From Chryseolinea lacunae (GTDB lineage: Bacteria > Bacteroidota > Bacteroidia > Cytophagales > Cyclobacteriaceae): 64,000 nt of DNA. Position numbers and translations under genes: made by a program. This document shows positions 43,802-52,510 of the stretch, piece by piece. How positions within the stretch are numbered: the first letter of the stretch is position 1; the number at the start of each line of letters is the position of its first letter. The stretch is taken from the NCBI RefSeq assembly GCF_016735595.1, contig NZ_JAERRB010000011.1:186001-250000 (forward strand), read 5' to 3'. The notes under the pieces were generated by a model that saw nothing but the letters and a program-made list of their open reading frames with translations, had not been told where the DNA came from and did not search any database.

Positions 43802-44821
43802 ATGCAGCAGCAGAAACTACAGTCGGTCGATATCACAAAGGTCCAGGTGGTGGGCTGGCTGGTATTATATTGCATTCACGTGGCCTACTACTGGCCGGTG
43901 TCGGGTGTGGCAGAGAGTTTTGTGACGCCGTTCATTGCCGTGGGCTTCTATCTGCTCATCATCTATGGCAACGTGTTGTGGCTTATCCCCACGTGGTATG
44001 CGCGGGGCCGGGTTGGGCAGTATGCGGCGGTTCTGTTTCTTTTTTTTGTGGCCGTTGTCGCTGTGCGCATGTGGGTGAACTATGAGGTTTTGTTTGTGCG
44101 CCTGAACCAGACCATGTACGACTACTCGCCGCGACAAATAGCCTACGTAGCCTTCTCCACATTCCTCACCGTGATCATCAGCGTGGTGGCCTACGCCGCC
44201 ATTCGTTATTTTTCGTTGCTGAAAATGGAAGAAGCCCGCGAAGCACAACGCTACCGTGCAGAACTTGATTTACTGAAGGCGCGTGTGCAGCCCCATTTCC
44301 TTTTCAATACGTTAAATAATATTTACTACGAAGCTTATCGCGAGTCGCCCCGAGCGGCCGCCCTCATCGACAAACTGTCGGGCATGATGCGTTATTTTGT
44401 GGAGGAAAGTCCACGCGAGCAGGTAGCATTGTCTACAGAAATTGCGTTTCTCCAAAACTACATCGACCTCGAACGCATTCGCATGCGTCACCAATTGCAG
44501 CTCACGTTCGAGTTGCCCGTCATCACCACACAACAGATACCACCCATGTTGCTGATGCCGTTGGTCGAAAACCTGTTCAAACACGGCATCGACAAACGGA
44601 AGCCCGAAAATCCCGTGGCCATATCGCTGCAGTTTGTGGATGAGCATCTAGTGTTCACAGTCGCCAATCCGTTGCCGGAAGAGAAGCACAGTGCAGCGGC
44701 GGGTGGCTTTGGCCTGAAAAACCTGCGGCAGCGCCTGCAAATGTTATATACCGACTTCACGTTGCGCAGCGAAGCAGAAGGCAATCGGTTTGTGTCCACC
44801 TTGTCCATTCCCCTCGCATGA
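43802..44821 (+). CDS. LytS/YehU-type sensor histidine kinase
   Basis: This 339-residue kinase has four membrane spans (about 15-35, 42-62, 74-94, 113-135), a short coiled coil and a His_kinase domain with the phosphorylated His165 in VQPHFLFNTLNNIYYE, the N box MLLMPLVENLFKHGID and the glycine box GGFGLKNLRQRL. No extracellular sensor domain is present, so the signal would act within the membrane. Its stop overlaps the start of the LytTR regulator (ATGA), a classic cognate pair. Confidence 0.95.
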   Translation: MQQQKLQSVDITKVQVVGWLVLYCIHVAYYWPVSGVAESFVTPFIAVGFYLLIIYGNVLWLIPTWYARGRVGQYAAVLFLFFVAVVAVRMWVNYEVLFVRLNQTMYDYSPRQIAYVAFSTFLTVIISVVAYAAIRYFSLLKMEEAREAQRYRAELDLLKARVQPHFLFNTLNNIYYEAYRESPRAAALIDKLSGMMRYFVEESPREQVALSTEIAFLQNYIDLERIRMRHQLQLTFELPVITTQQIPPMLLMPLVENLFKHGIDKRKPENPVAISLQFVDEHLVFTVANPLPEEKHSAAAGGFGLKNLRQRLQMLYTDFTLRSEAEGNRFVSTLSIPLA

Positions 44822-45522
44822 TGTTAACCTGCATGATCATCGACGACGAGCCCAATGCCGTGGCGTTGCTTGCTTCATATGTGGAACAAATCTCCTTTCT
44901 GGAATTGCGCAAGTCCGGCTATGATGGGGTGGAGGCATTGAAATATCTTCAGGAAGAACATGTGGACATTCTGTTTGTCGACATCGAAATGCCGGGCATC
45001 ACAGGGATGGATTTGGCTGGGCTGGTGCCGGGCGACACGGCCATCATTTTCACCACGGCCTATTCGCAGTATGCAGCGGAAAGCTATGAGAAGAATGCCG
45101 TCGACTATTTGCTAAAACCCATTACTTTCACACGTTTCCTGCAGGCCGTGATGAAGGCAGCCAACAAGGGTGCACCAAAACAATTGGCACCAACCTCGCC
45201 CGCAGGGAAGGAAGCCGTATTTGTGAAATCGGGCAAACAATGGATACGCCTCGCCTATGACGCCATCTTGTTTTTTGAGGGCGAAAAGGAATATGTGAAA
45301 GTGGTCACAAAAAAAGAAAGCATCCTGCTCTACAAACGCATGAAAGACCTGGGGAGTGAACTGCCGGCGTTCTTTCAACGCGTTCATCATTCCTATATCA
45401 TCAATACCCATCACATTCAGAAGATTGAAGACAATCATGCGTGGATAGACGATCGCCGCATCCCCATCAGCGACAGCTATCGCGAGAGTTTCTGGAAACA
45501 CATCCGGCCCGATGTGATGTAA
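44818..45522 (+). CDS. LytTR-type response regulator
   Basis: This 234-residue partner of the preceding kinase has a receiver domain (Asp9/Asp10, phosphoacceptor Asp55 in ILFVDIEMPG, Thr in FTTAYSQYA, Lys in YLLKPI) and a C-terminal LytTR DNA-binding domain (FVKSGKQWIRLAYDAILFFE and FFQRVHHSYIINTHHIQKIE). Its targets are not evident; nothing follows in the same transcript with a clear link. Confidence 0.95.
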   Translation: MMLTCMIIDDEPNAVALLASYVEQISFLELRKSGYDGVEALKYLQEEHVDILFVDIEMPGITGMDLAGLVPGDTAIIFTTAYSQYAAESYEKNAVDYLLKPITFTRFLQAVMKAANKGAPKQLAPTSPAGKEAVFVKSGKQWIRLAYDAILFFEGEKEYVKVVTKKESILLYKRMKDLGSELPAFFQRVHHSYIINTHHIQKIEDNHAWIDDRRIPISDSYRESFWKHIRPDVM

Positions 45523-45627
45523 GTGCGGCAGATTCAAACGAGCGTGGTCCTAAATTTGCGAACAACATGAAAGCGGCAATGTCACATTTGCCGTGTACAT
45601 GATTTTGTCAACTAAATTTTTGATGCC

Positions 45628-46008
45628 ATGCTTAAAACAAATAAGGCCTTCAGCAGTTTCTCCGTGAACGACCTTGCGCAAGCAAAGGATTTCTACAACA
45701 ACGTGCTGCACCTCGACGTGCAGGACAAGAACGGCTGGCTCGAATTGCGTGTGTCGGGCGATACACGCATCCTGGTGTATCCCAAACCCAATCACACCCC
45801 CGCATCGTTCACGGTGCTCAACTTTCCTGTAGACGATATTGTGAGGTCTGTGGCCGACATGAAGCAGGAGGGAGTGGCGTTTGAACGGTATGACGACCCC
45901 GGATTTAAGACCGACGAAGACAACATTGCCCGCCACGATGGCGGACCCCACATGGCGTGGTTCACTGACCCGGCTGGAAATATTATGTCGCTCATGCAGG
46001 ACAAATGA
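45628..46008 (+). CDS. VOC-family (glyoxalase-like) protein
   Basis: This 126-residue single-domain protein has the VOC repeat pattern: AFSSFSVNDLAQAKDFYNNV, then LELRVSGDTRILVYPKPNH, and FTDPAGNIMSLMQ at the end. Metal-binding positions are not fully conserved (Glu near the end is replaced), so catalysis is uncertain. It is monocistronic, 105 nt after the response regulator. Confidence 0.9.
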   Translation: MLKTNKAFSSFSVNDLAQAKDFYNNVLHLDVQDKNGWLELRVSGDTRILVYPKPNHTPASFTVLNFPVDDIVRSVADMKQEGVAFERYDDPGFKTDEDNIARHDGGPHMAWFTDPAGNIMSLMQDK

Positions 46009-46148
46009 ACGACGGCTACACCTTAAAAAATTTCCAGACAAATAAGTGCCACGCGTTTTGCCGGCATGAAGATGTTAGACGAATGTTGCTGTGTTAATCC
46101 GGAAAAATAATCATCTTGAAATACGAACGGCCCAGGCCACACAGAACT

Positions 46149-46583
46149 ATGAAAAAGACAACAAAATCTGCGAAAGAGACAACTCCGGAGGGAGAAGAGA
46201 AATTTCCGGGCTATCCAAAATATCCGGCACAGGAAGATATCATGAGTCGCGCCGACCGCGTGGAGATGGATTTGGATGGAGACGAAACACCGGCACCCGC
46301 CAGCAGCACAAAAGTGCCGAAGACTGGAGGGAAACACCACAGCGCTTCCGATCTCACGAAAGACGATTTCGAAGCGCTTGGCGACAAAGAACTTGAGTCT
46401 GATGGCGACGACCAGTTGCTGAAAGACCGCGTTTATCCGGTAGACTTTGCAGGCGACGATCTTGACATCCCGGGCAGTTCAGACGACGATGCACAGGAAG
46501 ATATCGGCAACGAAGACGAAGAAAATAATTCCTACAGCCTCGGCGGCGACAATCACAACGATCTGGAAGAAGATCAATCCTGA
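46149..46583 (+). CDS. Acidic, probably disordered protein
   Basis: This 144-residue protein starts MKKTTKSAKETTPEGEEKFP and is very acidic, with GYPKYPAQEDIMSRADRVEM and a C-terminal Asp/Glu/Asn-rich part. DDQLLKDRVYPVDFAGDDLD is the only part with hydrophobic residues. Similar acidic proteins with a PxYPxYPAxEDI motif are seen in Bacteroidota next to stress genes; function unknown. ATG 46149 is preferred over 46116. Confidence 0.6.
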   Translation: MKKTTKSAKETTPEGEEKFPGYPKYPAQEDIMSRADRVEMDLDGDETPAPASSTKVPKTGGKHHSASDLTKDDFEALGDKELESDGDDQLLKDRVYPVDFAGDDLDIPGSSDDDAQEDIGNEDEENNSYSLGGDNHNDLEEDQS

Positions 46584-46586
46584 AAC

Positions 46587-46625
46587 AAAAAAGCGAATGC
46601 TTCATGGTGAAGCATTCGCTTTTTT
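46587..46625. terminator. Strong bidirectional terminator
   Basis: A perfect stem (AAAAAAGCGAATGCTTCA against TGAAGCATTCGCTTTTTT) with a 3-nt loop lies directly after the acidic protein gene and 35 nt before the end of the convergent glycosyltransferase gene. It has T runs on both strands. Confidence 0.95.
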
Positions 46626-46659
46626 CTATAAGTATCCATAGGTCGCGGGGTGCTAGATG

Positions 46660-47868
46660 TTATGCATCCACCAGATCGTGTTTGCCTTCGTGCAATGCGT
46701 CTTCCTCGCCAAACTGATGTTGCAATGTTTTTTTGGACAGCATGGTGCCAATCAATCCCATCATTTCTCCCCACGTTTTGTTCCAGGATTGTCCGGTCAG
46801 ATAGGTGTCTACTTTGTCGAGCCACCGTTGGCGTTCATCTTCTTGTTGCGCCAGAAGCTCTTCGGCTACTTTAATAAATTCGTTTACCGTGCCCGCAATA
46901 GACACAAGCCCGGAGATGCCGTAGGGACGGATCACGTCGGTGATGGGAGCGGAGATGACCGGCTTGCCGGCCGCCAGATACTCGCCTGTTTTTGTTGGGT
47001 TTATGAACCGTGTGTATTCGTTGTGCGCGAAGGGAATCATAGCCACGTCCCACCCGCTGATGTAGTGCGGAAGGTCTTCGTAGCGTTTTGTGCCGAGGTA
47101 GTGAAAGTTTCTGAAGTTGGGCAGCTTGCTGGAGTGTATGTTGATGACAGCACCGATAAGAATGAATTGCCAGCGGGGACGCTTGCGTGCCACAGCGGCC
47201 AGCAATTCGAAATCGATGCGATGATCAATCTCTCCGATATAGCCAAAGCGCGGACGTTCAAAGGCGGCCTGATCGGGCGGATCGAACTTGAAGGTGCGCG
47301 CGGTGGCAAAGTGATCTCTGTCAATGCTGTTGGGAAACAGGAACGTGTTTTCGTGAAGTTTGCGTGCCGCCTCATACACTTTTTTGCCGCTGGTGAAAAC
47401 GGCATCGGCAAAATTGAAGAGCTCATGTTCGCAATCGGTGAGTTCGGCAAAATGCTGGTCGTGTTCTGCGGGGCGGTCCATGCAGTCGTAGATCACCAGG
47501 TCGGGGGTGAAGTGTGTGCTTACGCGAAGCGCCTGGGGTGAATAATACCAGAAGATATAGGAAACGATTTTTTCTTCGTTGAAGAGTCTGATCAACAACT
47601 CGCGCCAGCGTGTGGTCACGTCGGGGCGAGTGTCGTCGTCTTGCAGGTGTGGAGCAACCACAATCACCTGGTCGTCGGTAAGGGTGATGTCGTAGCGATC
47701 GGAGTTTGCGTGGAAGGTTGGCGACTCGACATAAAAAACTCTGAACCCGCGCGCAAAACGTTTCAGCAGATGCTGCGGACGATGCGACGTGAAATTCCAA
47801 CCTTGCTGTGCGAAGCAGACGATATCGCGCTTGGTGAAATCGTCTGTGAAGAAAGTGGTGTTGTCCAT
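46660..47868 (-). CDS. Glycosyltransferase, GT4/GT1-like
   Basis: This 402-residue protein shows a GT-B fold pattern: IVCFAQQGWNFTSHRPQHLL near the start, VFTSGKKVYEAARKLHENTF in the middle and the donor-site segment FINPTKTGEYLAAGKPVISA with YGISGLVSIAG, where Glu of the KTGEY segment is at the position that contacts the nucleotide sugar. It is probably an exopolysaccharide or surface glycan enzyme. No other glycan genes are adjacent. No membrane spans are present. Confidence 0.85.
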   Translation of the reverse strand: MDNTTFFTDDFTKRDIVCFAQQGWNFTSHRPQHLLKRFARGFRVFYVESPTFHANSDRYDITLTDDQVIVVAPHLQDDDTRPDVTTRWRELLIRLFNEEKIVSYIFWYYSPQALRVSTHFTPDLVIYDCMDRPAEHDQHFAELTDCEHELFNFADAVFTSGKKVYEAARKLHENTFLFPNSIDRDHFATARTFKFDPPDQAAFERPRFGYIGEIDHRIDFELLAAVARKRPRWQFILIGAVINIHSSKLPNFRNFHYLGTKRYEDLPHYISGWDVAMIPFAHNEYTRFINPTKTGEYLAAGKPVISAPITDVIRPYGISGLVSIAGTVNEFIKVAEELLAQQEDERQRWLDKVDTYLTGQSWNKTWGEMMGLIGTMLSKKTLQHQFGEEDALHEGKHDLVDA

Positions 47869-48129
47869 AGGATGGGAAGGTATGGTGTAATGACTCCGGT
47901 GATGACGCGTAAAATTGTATGCCAGTTTTTTAATTCCGGCAACGTTTTGTCTGTCGGTTTATTTCGGGTGTTCCTCGCTGGTTCAGGTTGGGCACTGTGG
48001 AAAAAAGTCCGGCTAAGGTGTGGACTATTCTCCCAGGTATCTTGCATAGTGAACGCCCGTTGTGCGGCAATCCGTATTCCGCAGCGGCACAATTTTCGTT
48101 TGGTCGTAAAAAAATAAATTGTCTGTGCC

Positions 48130-48600
48130 ATGAATGCCCATACACCCAACGCCAGCCCATCCCCGCACGAACGACCCATCCAGAACCTCTATGCGCAGTT
48201 GCTGCAGCATTGGAACGACCGGGATGCGAATGGATTTTCAAGATTGTTTCACCCGCAGGGCCTGGCCATCGGGTTCGATGGCAGCGAGTTGCAGGGACGC
48301 GAAGCAATTTATCGCGAGTTGTCGGCGGTGTTCAGAGACCATTCCACGGGTTCCTATGTGGCCCGTGTAAAAACCATCCGGTTTTTGAAAGACGACATCG
48401 CGATTGTTCACGCTGTGGCTGGAATGTTGCCGGCCGGCGAGCACTACATTAATCCCGCACTAAACGCGATCCAAATTCTGGTGGCCACGCGCACGCATGA
48501 TGTGTGGGAAATAAATTTGTTTCAAAACACACCGGCACAATTTCACGGCCGGCCCGAACTGGCTACACAACTCACCGCAGAACTGGCAGCACTTCTTTAA
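48130..48600 (+). CDS. SnoaL-like (SgcJ/EcaC family) protein
   Basis: This 156-residue protein fits the NTF2-like cone fold of the SgcJ/EcaC group: IQNLYAQLLQHWNDRDANGF, SRLFHPQGLAIGFDGSELQG, AIVHAVAGMLPAGEHYINPA and DVWEINLFQNTPAQFHGRPE. Members are usually annotated as hypothetical oxidoreductases, without proof. It is monocistronic and diverges from the glycosyltransferase gene. Confidence 0.88.
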   Translation: MNAHTPNASPSPHERPIQNLYAQLLQHWNDRDANGFSRLFHPQGLAIGFDGSELQGREAIYRELSAVFRDHSTGSYVARVKTIRFLKDDIAIVHAVAGMLPAGEHYINPALNAIQILVATRTHDVWEINLFQNTPAQFHGRPELATQLTAELAALL

Positions 48601-48606
48601 CGTGGG

Positions 48607-49264
48607 TCACTCGTTCAGTCGCTTAAATTCCAGATAGTCGAAATTCATGTTACCGACGGCCACGGTGTGAAGGGTGATGACGTGTTTGCCTTTTTCGAAA
48701 TGAAGTTTTGCCAACGACTCGATCTTGTTCCAATGATGCCACTGGCGCCAGGCCACGGTGTCGCCGGCGTGAAAGGTGGAGGGGATGGTTAGATCTGTGG
48801 TGATGCGTCTGCCATCGACGTCTAGGGCGATAATGCCCGTTGTCGTGTGATGTATACATGATGCTCAACAGGTAGTCGCCGCGCGTTTTCACGTTAACGC
48901 TATAGCGCACCCATTCGCCAGGTTGTGTCCAGCCTACATAGAGTTGTTTCATGTCGGGTTGCACGGTGTTATAGGGAGTGTTGTCGATGTTGTTGTCTTT
49001 GGTGTATGAAATGTCGACGCCTTCTTTCAGGCGAAACATGTTGAAGAAGTCGCCATTGGGAGGATTCAGTTTTCCGCTTCCGTTGTTGATGGAATCGGTG
49101 TCGTGATAGGCCACGCCTTCTCCGCCCACATCATAGAACTCGCACTGCACACGGCCGGGAATGGTTTGTGGTGTTTTCTCCCACGCCTTGCCTGGCGAAG
49201 GCTTCTGCGCCACAACAACGAGGGAAATAGTCATAAGGGCGAGACACGCGACGGTAAATTTCAT
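48607..49264 (-). pseudogene. Secreted CBM6-like carbohydrate-binding protein, frameshifted
   Basis: The first part has a signal peptide (MKFTVACLALMTISLVVVAQ) and a jelly-roll start typical of CBM6-like domains: VQCEFYDVGGEGVAYHDTDS, then YVGWTQPGEWVRYSVNVKTR. Near 48853 the frame changes; the family continuation is in another frame: TTGIIALDVDGRRITTDLTI, WRQWHHWNKIESLAKLHFEK and NMNFDYLEFKRLNE to a TGA at 48607. One extra base (or two missing) explains it. If intact, it would be a single CBM of about 220 residues near the PUL regulator. Confidence 0.75.
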
Positions 49265-49321
49265 CATGATGTTTTTTTTATAAACTGAGCATCCGGCGAC
49301 GTTGGCCAAACAGTTGTCCTG

Positions 49322-52261
49322 TCAAAAGTTTAATATATAATCCTGCAGGTTCTTGTTCCGGTCGAGCTGAATTTTTTTGCGCAGGCGATAGCGGCTGATT
49401 TCCACGCCACGAACAGAGATGTTAAGCAACTGTGCAATTTCTTTCGACGACAGGTTCATGCGCAGGTAAGCACTGAGTTTCAACTCCTGCGGACTCAGCG
49501 AAGGGAAGGTGACTTTGAAACGATTCGAGAAGTCGCCGTGCACGCGGTCGAAGTGAAATTGGAAATGCTCCCAGTCGTCGTCGGCCGAAATGTTTTGCTC
49601 GATGTTTTTGTTGATCTGCGTCAGTTCCTTCTTCACCTCCTCGTTCGGATTTTTCTTGACGATGTGGGCCAGCTGGTTTTTGATGCCGGCAATGAACTCG
49701 TTCTTGTTCAGCAAGTGCATGGTGGAGGTGGCCAGTTCGTTGTTCATGTGCTGCAACTCCGATTCCAGCTTTTCATTTTGCAGCCGCGTGATTTCTTCGT
49801 GTGATCGTTGCGACAGATTTTCCAAGGCAGAATCTTTTTGGCTCAACTCTTCCTGCTGCTTTTGCTCCATCAGTTTTTGTTCGCGCTGATATTTCCGATC
49901 CAGGAAATTGAAAGCGGCAAACAGGATGGCAAGTATAGACAACCCATAGCAGGAATAGGCCCAGCCCGACCGATACCAAGGGGCGAGAATGGTGAAGGCA
50001 TAGGTGGTTTCGGCGCTGATGTCGCCATTCACATTTTTGGAGCGGGCATGAAACACATAGTCGCCTTCTTTCAGGTTGGTGTATTCCTTTTGTGTTTTGG
50101 CGCTCCAATCGGACCACGACTTCTCATAGTTCTCGAGATAATATTGATACTGCGGATCGGCGTTGCCTTCGAACGAGGTGGCGGCAAACGTGAAGTTCAC
50201 CGAGTTGTTTCGGTAGGGAAGTTCGGGCGCATTTTTTCCTGACGACCGGTCGGCGACGGAGTCGCCTTTGGTGTAGTTGCCAAAAAACAGCGTAGAGTCA
50301 CGGTTGGCCGTTGACGTAACCACTTTGCGGATCAGCGTGTTGAAATGTGAGCGCGCTTCAACGGTGCGATACGGATCGTAGTGAATGAAACCGTCTTTGG
50401 CACAGAACAGCACTTCGTTGTTTTGAAGAATCACGATGTTCATCAGATCGTCGTTGAGGTGTTTTCTGATTTTGGCGAACACGTTTTCTTCGAGATGATA
50501 GTCGCCAAGCGAATTTTTCTTGAACACCCCAATGTGACTGCGGCTTATGAAGTAGATGTTGCCCAGGGCGTCTTCGCGAATAAACCACACTTGCTCGTCT
50601 TTGCCCAGGCGCGAGGTGAAGAACGTGTCGGGCACAAAGCGGTCGGAGGTGCGGTCGTATTTGAAGATGCCGCGTGTGCTGGTGAAGAGCAACTCGTTGC
50701 GCACATTAAACACGTTGATGAGCAGGTTGGACGGGAAGCCTTTGTCGGCGCCATAGAACTGCACGCGGTCAATGCTGTCGAGCGTGGGGTGGAAGCGGAT
50801 GCGGAAGGCGCCCTTGTAGCCGTGTGTTACCCAAAGATCGCCAGAAGGGTCCTGGGCCATCACGCGCGACGACTCCGCGAAGCCCTTCAGCTTCTTGGTA
50901 AATTTCCAGTGACCGTTCACCAGGTCGTAGCGTTGCAGGCCCGCATAGGTGCCTTCGATGAGCGTGTTGGGATGATCTTGAAGGGTGAGGTAGACCCACG
51001 ACCCCGGTTCACCCGAAAGCAATTGCCCCGTGTTGTGGTCGATGCGCGTGGCGCCGTTGTGGAGACCGGCCAGCAGGTCGTTGCCATATTGACCAAGGTG
51101 GTAGACCTGGCCGCGCGTGTTTTCAATCAGCTTAAAGTCGGGTGGTCCGTTTTTTTCGCGGGCATACACGCCGGTGCTGGTGCCGAGGTAGAGTGTGTTG
51201 TTTTGCAGGTAGGCCGCATAGCCCGAGCCTGGGATGCTCATTTGTTTGTTGATGAACGTGAAGGGCGAGCCCAGTTCCACGTAGGCCAGGCCATTGTTCT
51301 GGCCCACCCACAGGTTGCTCATGTCGTCTTCATAGAGGCAGAGCACGGTGGTGTTGTCGATGCCGCGGCCGCTGGTGAGCTGCATGCGCAGGTCGCCATC
51401 AGGGCCCAGCACCATGAGGCCGTTGTTTTGGGTGCCCACGGCAAAGTTGCCGTTGCGCAGGCGCACCATGCAGTTCACGATAGAGGCTTTGAAGAAAGGT
51501 TGCAGGGCGGCATTCCACGGGCGGGCTATGCCGTCGTTGAGGGTGAAGATGCCTTCCTGGAAGGTAGCTACAAGCAAATGGTTGTCGTGCAGGGGCAGCA
51601 CGGCGGCCACACTTTTGTTCCGGAATTGTTCGCCGCCTTTGATAGTGCGGATGCGGTCTTCTTCCAGCACCCCCAGGCCGTTCCGGGGTTGGTTGACGTA
51701 TAGCTGCCGGTTCACCAGGTAGGAGTGGTCTATGCCACCCTCGGGCTGGATGATGCGGAAGGTCTTCTGGTCATACACATATATATTAGAGAACGTGCAG
51801 AAATAGACTTTCTCGTTGTCGATATAAATGCTCCACGCCTCGTCGAAGTCGCGGTGTTCGGGTTTGAGGCTGTCGGCCAGGGAGGTGTAGGCCAGTTTTC
51901 CGGCAGCGTCTGGAAAGAAGAAGCCGAAGTCACCCTGACCACCCACATAGATGCGGCCCCGGCCGTCGAGGGCTACGCTGCGCACCTTGGTGCCGTTGCG
52001 CACGCCAAAGGTTTGCCATTGCTCCCCGTCAAATTCCAGGAGGCCGAAGTTGTTGGCGATGTAGACCAGGCCTTGCCGACTTTGGGTGATGGACCAGTTC
52101 TGGATACCGGCCTTGTAGTCGACTGGCTGGAAGTTGCGGGTGAAGGGGAGGCCCGAAAGGCTGGACTGGGCGTGACCATAAATGCAGGAAAGGACGAAGA
52201 CCATCCCAAACCAGCGGGTTTTGCCAAGAGAGCAGCAGGTGTGTTGTAGAAAAGCAAGCAT
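49322..52261 (-). CDS. Propeller/Y_Y_Y sensor with LuxR-type HTH
   Basis: This 979-residue membrane regulator has an N-terminal signal, periplasmic two-component-propeller repeats (about 40-690), a Y_Y_Y domain (about 700-775), one membrane span (GWAYSCYGLSILAILFAAFN), a cytoplasmic coiled coil (about 800-870) and a C-terminal LuxR-type HTH (LSPQELKLSAYLRMNLSSKE, then IAQLLNISVRGVEISRYRLR). It has no kinase or receiver, so periplasmic glycan binding would directly control DNA binding. It diverges from susC across 250 nt and is the probable regulator of this PUL. Confidence 0.93.
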   Translation of the reverse strand: MLAFLQHTCCSLGKTRWFGMVFVLSCIYGHAQSSLSGLPFTRNFQPVDYKAGIQNWSITQSRQGLVYIANNFGLLEFDGEQWQTFGVRNGTKVRSVALDGRGRIYVGGQGDFGFFFPDAAGKLAYTSLADSLKPEHRDFDEAWSIYIDNEKVYFCTFSNIYVYDQKTFRIIQPEGGIDHSYLVNRQLYVNQPRNGLGVLEEDRIRTIKGGEQFRNKSVAAVLPLHDNHLLVATFQEGIFTLNDGIARPWNAALQPFFKASIVNCMVRLRNGNFAVGTQNNGLMVLGPDGDLRMQLTSGRGIDNTTVLCLYEDDMSNLWVGQNNGLAYVELGSPFTFINKQMSIPGSGYAAYLQNNTLYLGTSTGVYAREKNGPPDFKLIENTRGQVYHLGQYGNDLLAGLHNGATRIDHNTGQLLSGEPGSWVYLTLQDHPNTLIEGTYAGLQRYDLVNGHWKFTKKLKGFAESSRVMAQDPSGDLWVTHGYKGAFRIRFHPTLDSIDRVQFYGADKGFPSNLLINVFNVRNELLFTSTRGIFKYDRTSDRFVPDTFFTSRLGKDEQVWFIREDALGNIYFISRSHIGVFKKNSLGDYHLEENVFAKIRKHLNDDLMNIVILQNNEVLFCAKDGFIHYDPYRTVEARSHFNTLIRKVVTSTANRDSTLFFGNYTKGDSVADRSSGKNAPELPYRNNSVNFTFAATSFEGNADPQYQYYLENYEKSWSDWSAKTQKEYTNLKEGDYVFHARSKNVNGDISAETTYAFTILAPWYRSGWAYSCYGLSILAILFAAFNFLDRKYQREQKLMEQKQQEELSQKDSALENLSQRSHEEITRLQNEKLESELQHMNNELATSTMHLLNKNEFIAGIKNQLAHIVKKNPNEEVKKELTQINKNIEQNISADDDWEHFQFHFDRVHGDFSNRFKVTFPSLSPQELKLSAYLRMNLSSKEIAQLLNISVRGVEISRYRLRKKIQLDRNKNLQDYILNF

Positions 52262-52337
52262 GATGAAGTCAAGGTATTGAAATGTTGAGGTTAAGTCAAT
52301 AATGCAAAACGATTGAAATCAGCCAGAATAAAGGTTT

Positions 52338-52389
52338 TTGATGGGTTGATGTAGTTTTGATGTATAGCGGTTTTAGGTGTTGATGTAGT
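52338..52389. promoter_or_regulatory. TTGATGTA repeats between regulator and susC
   Basis: TTGATGTA occurs at 52346, 52357 and 52380, with a variant TTGATGGG at 52338. The 11-nt and 23-nt spacings are about one and two helical turns. They are candidate binding sites for the LuxR-type regulator encoded to the left. A longer match, GTTGATGTAGT, occurs twice. Confidence 0.45.
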
Positions 52390-52510
52390 ATTGTTGGGGT
52401 CTCCGAATTGAAATCGGGGGCTTGAAACGCCATGTTTGTTTCATAGTTCAAACGATTTCGGTCTTTATGGACCGGTTCGGATGAACCCGCTAAACCAAAA
52501 TCCTTAACGC

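Noticed and set aside
50381-51703. 440-codon forward frame
   Set aside because: It is antisense to the propeller part of the PUL regulator and has shadow-like composition.
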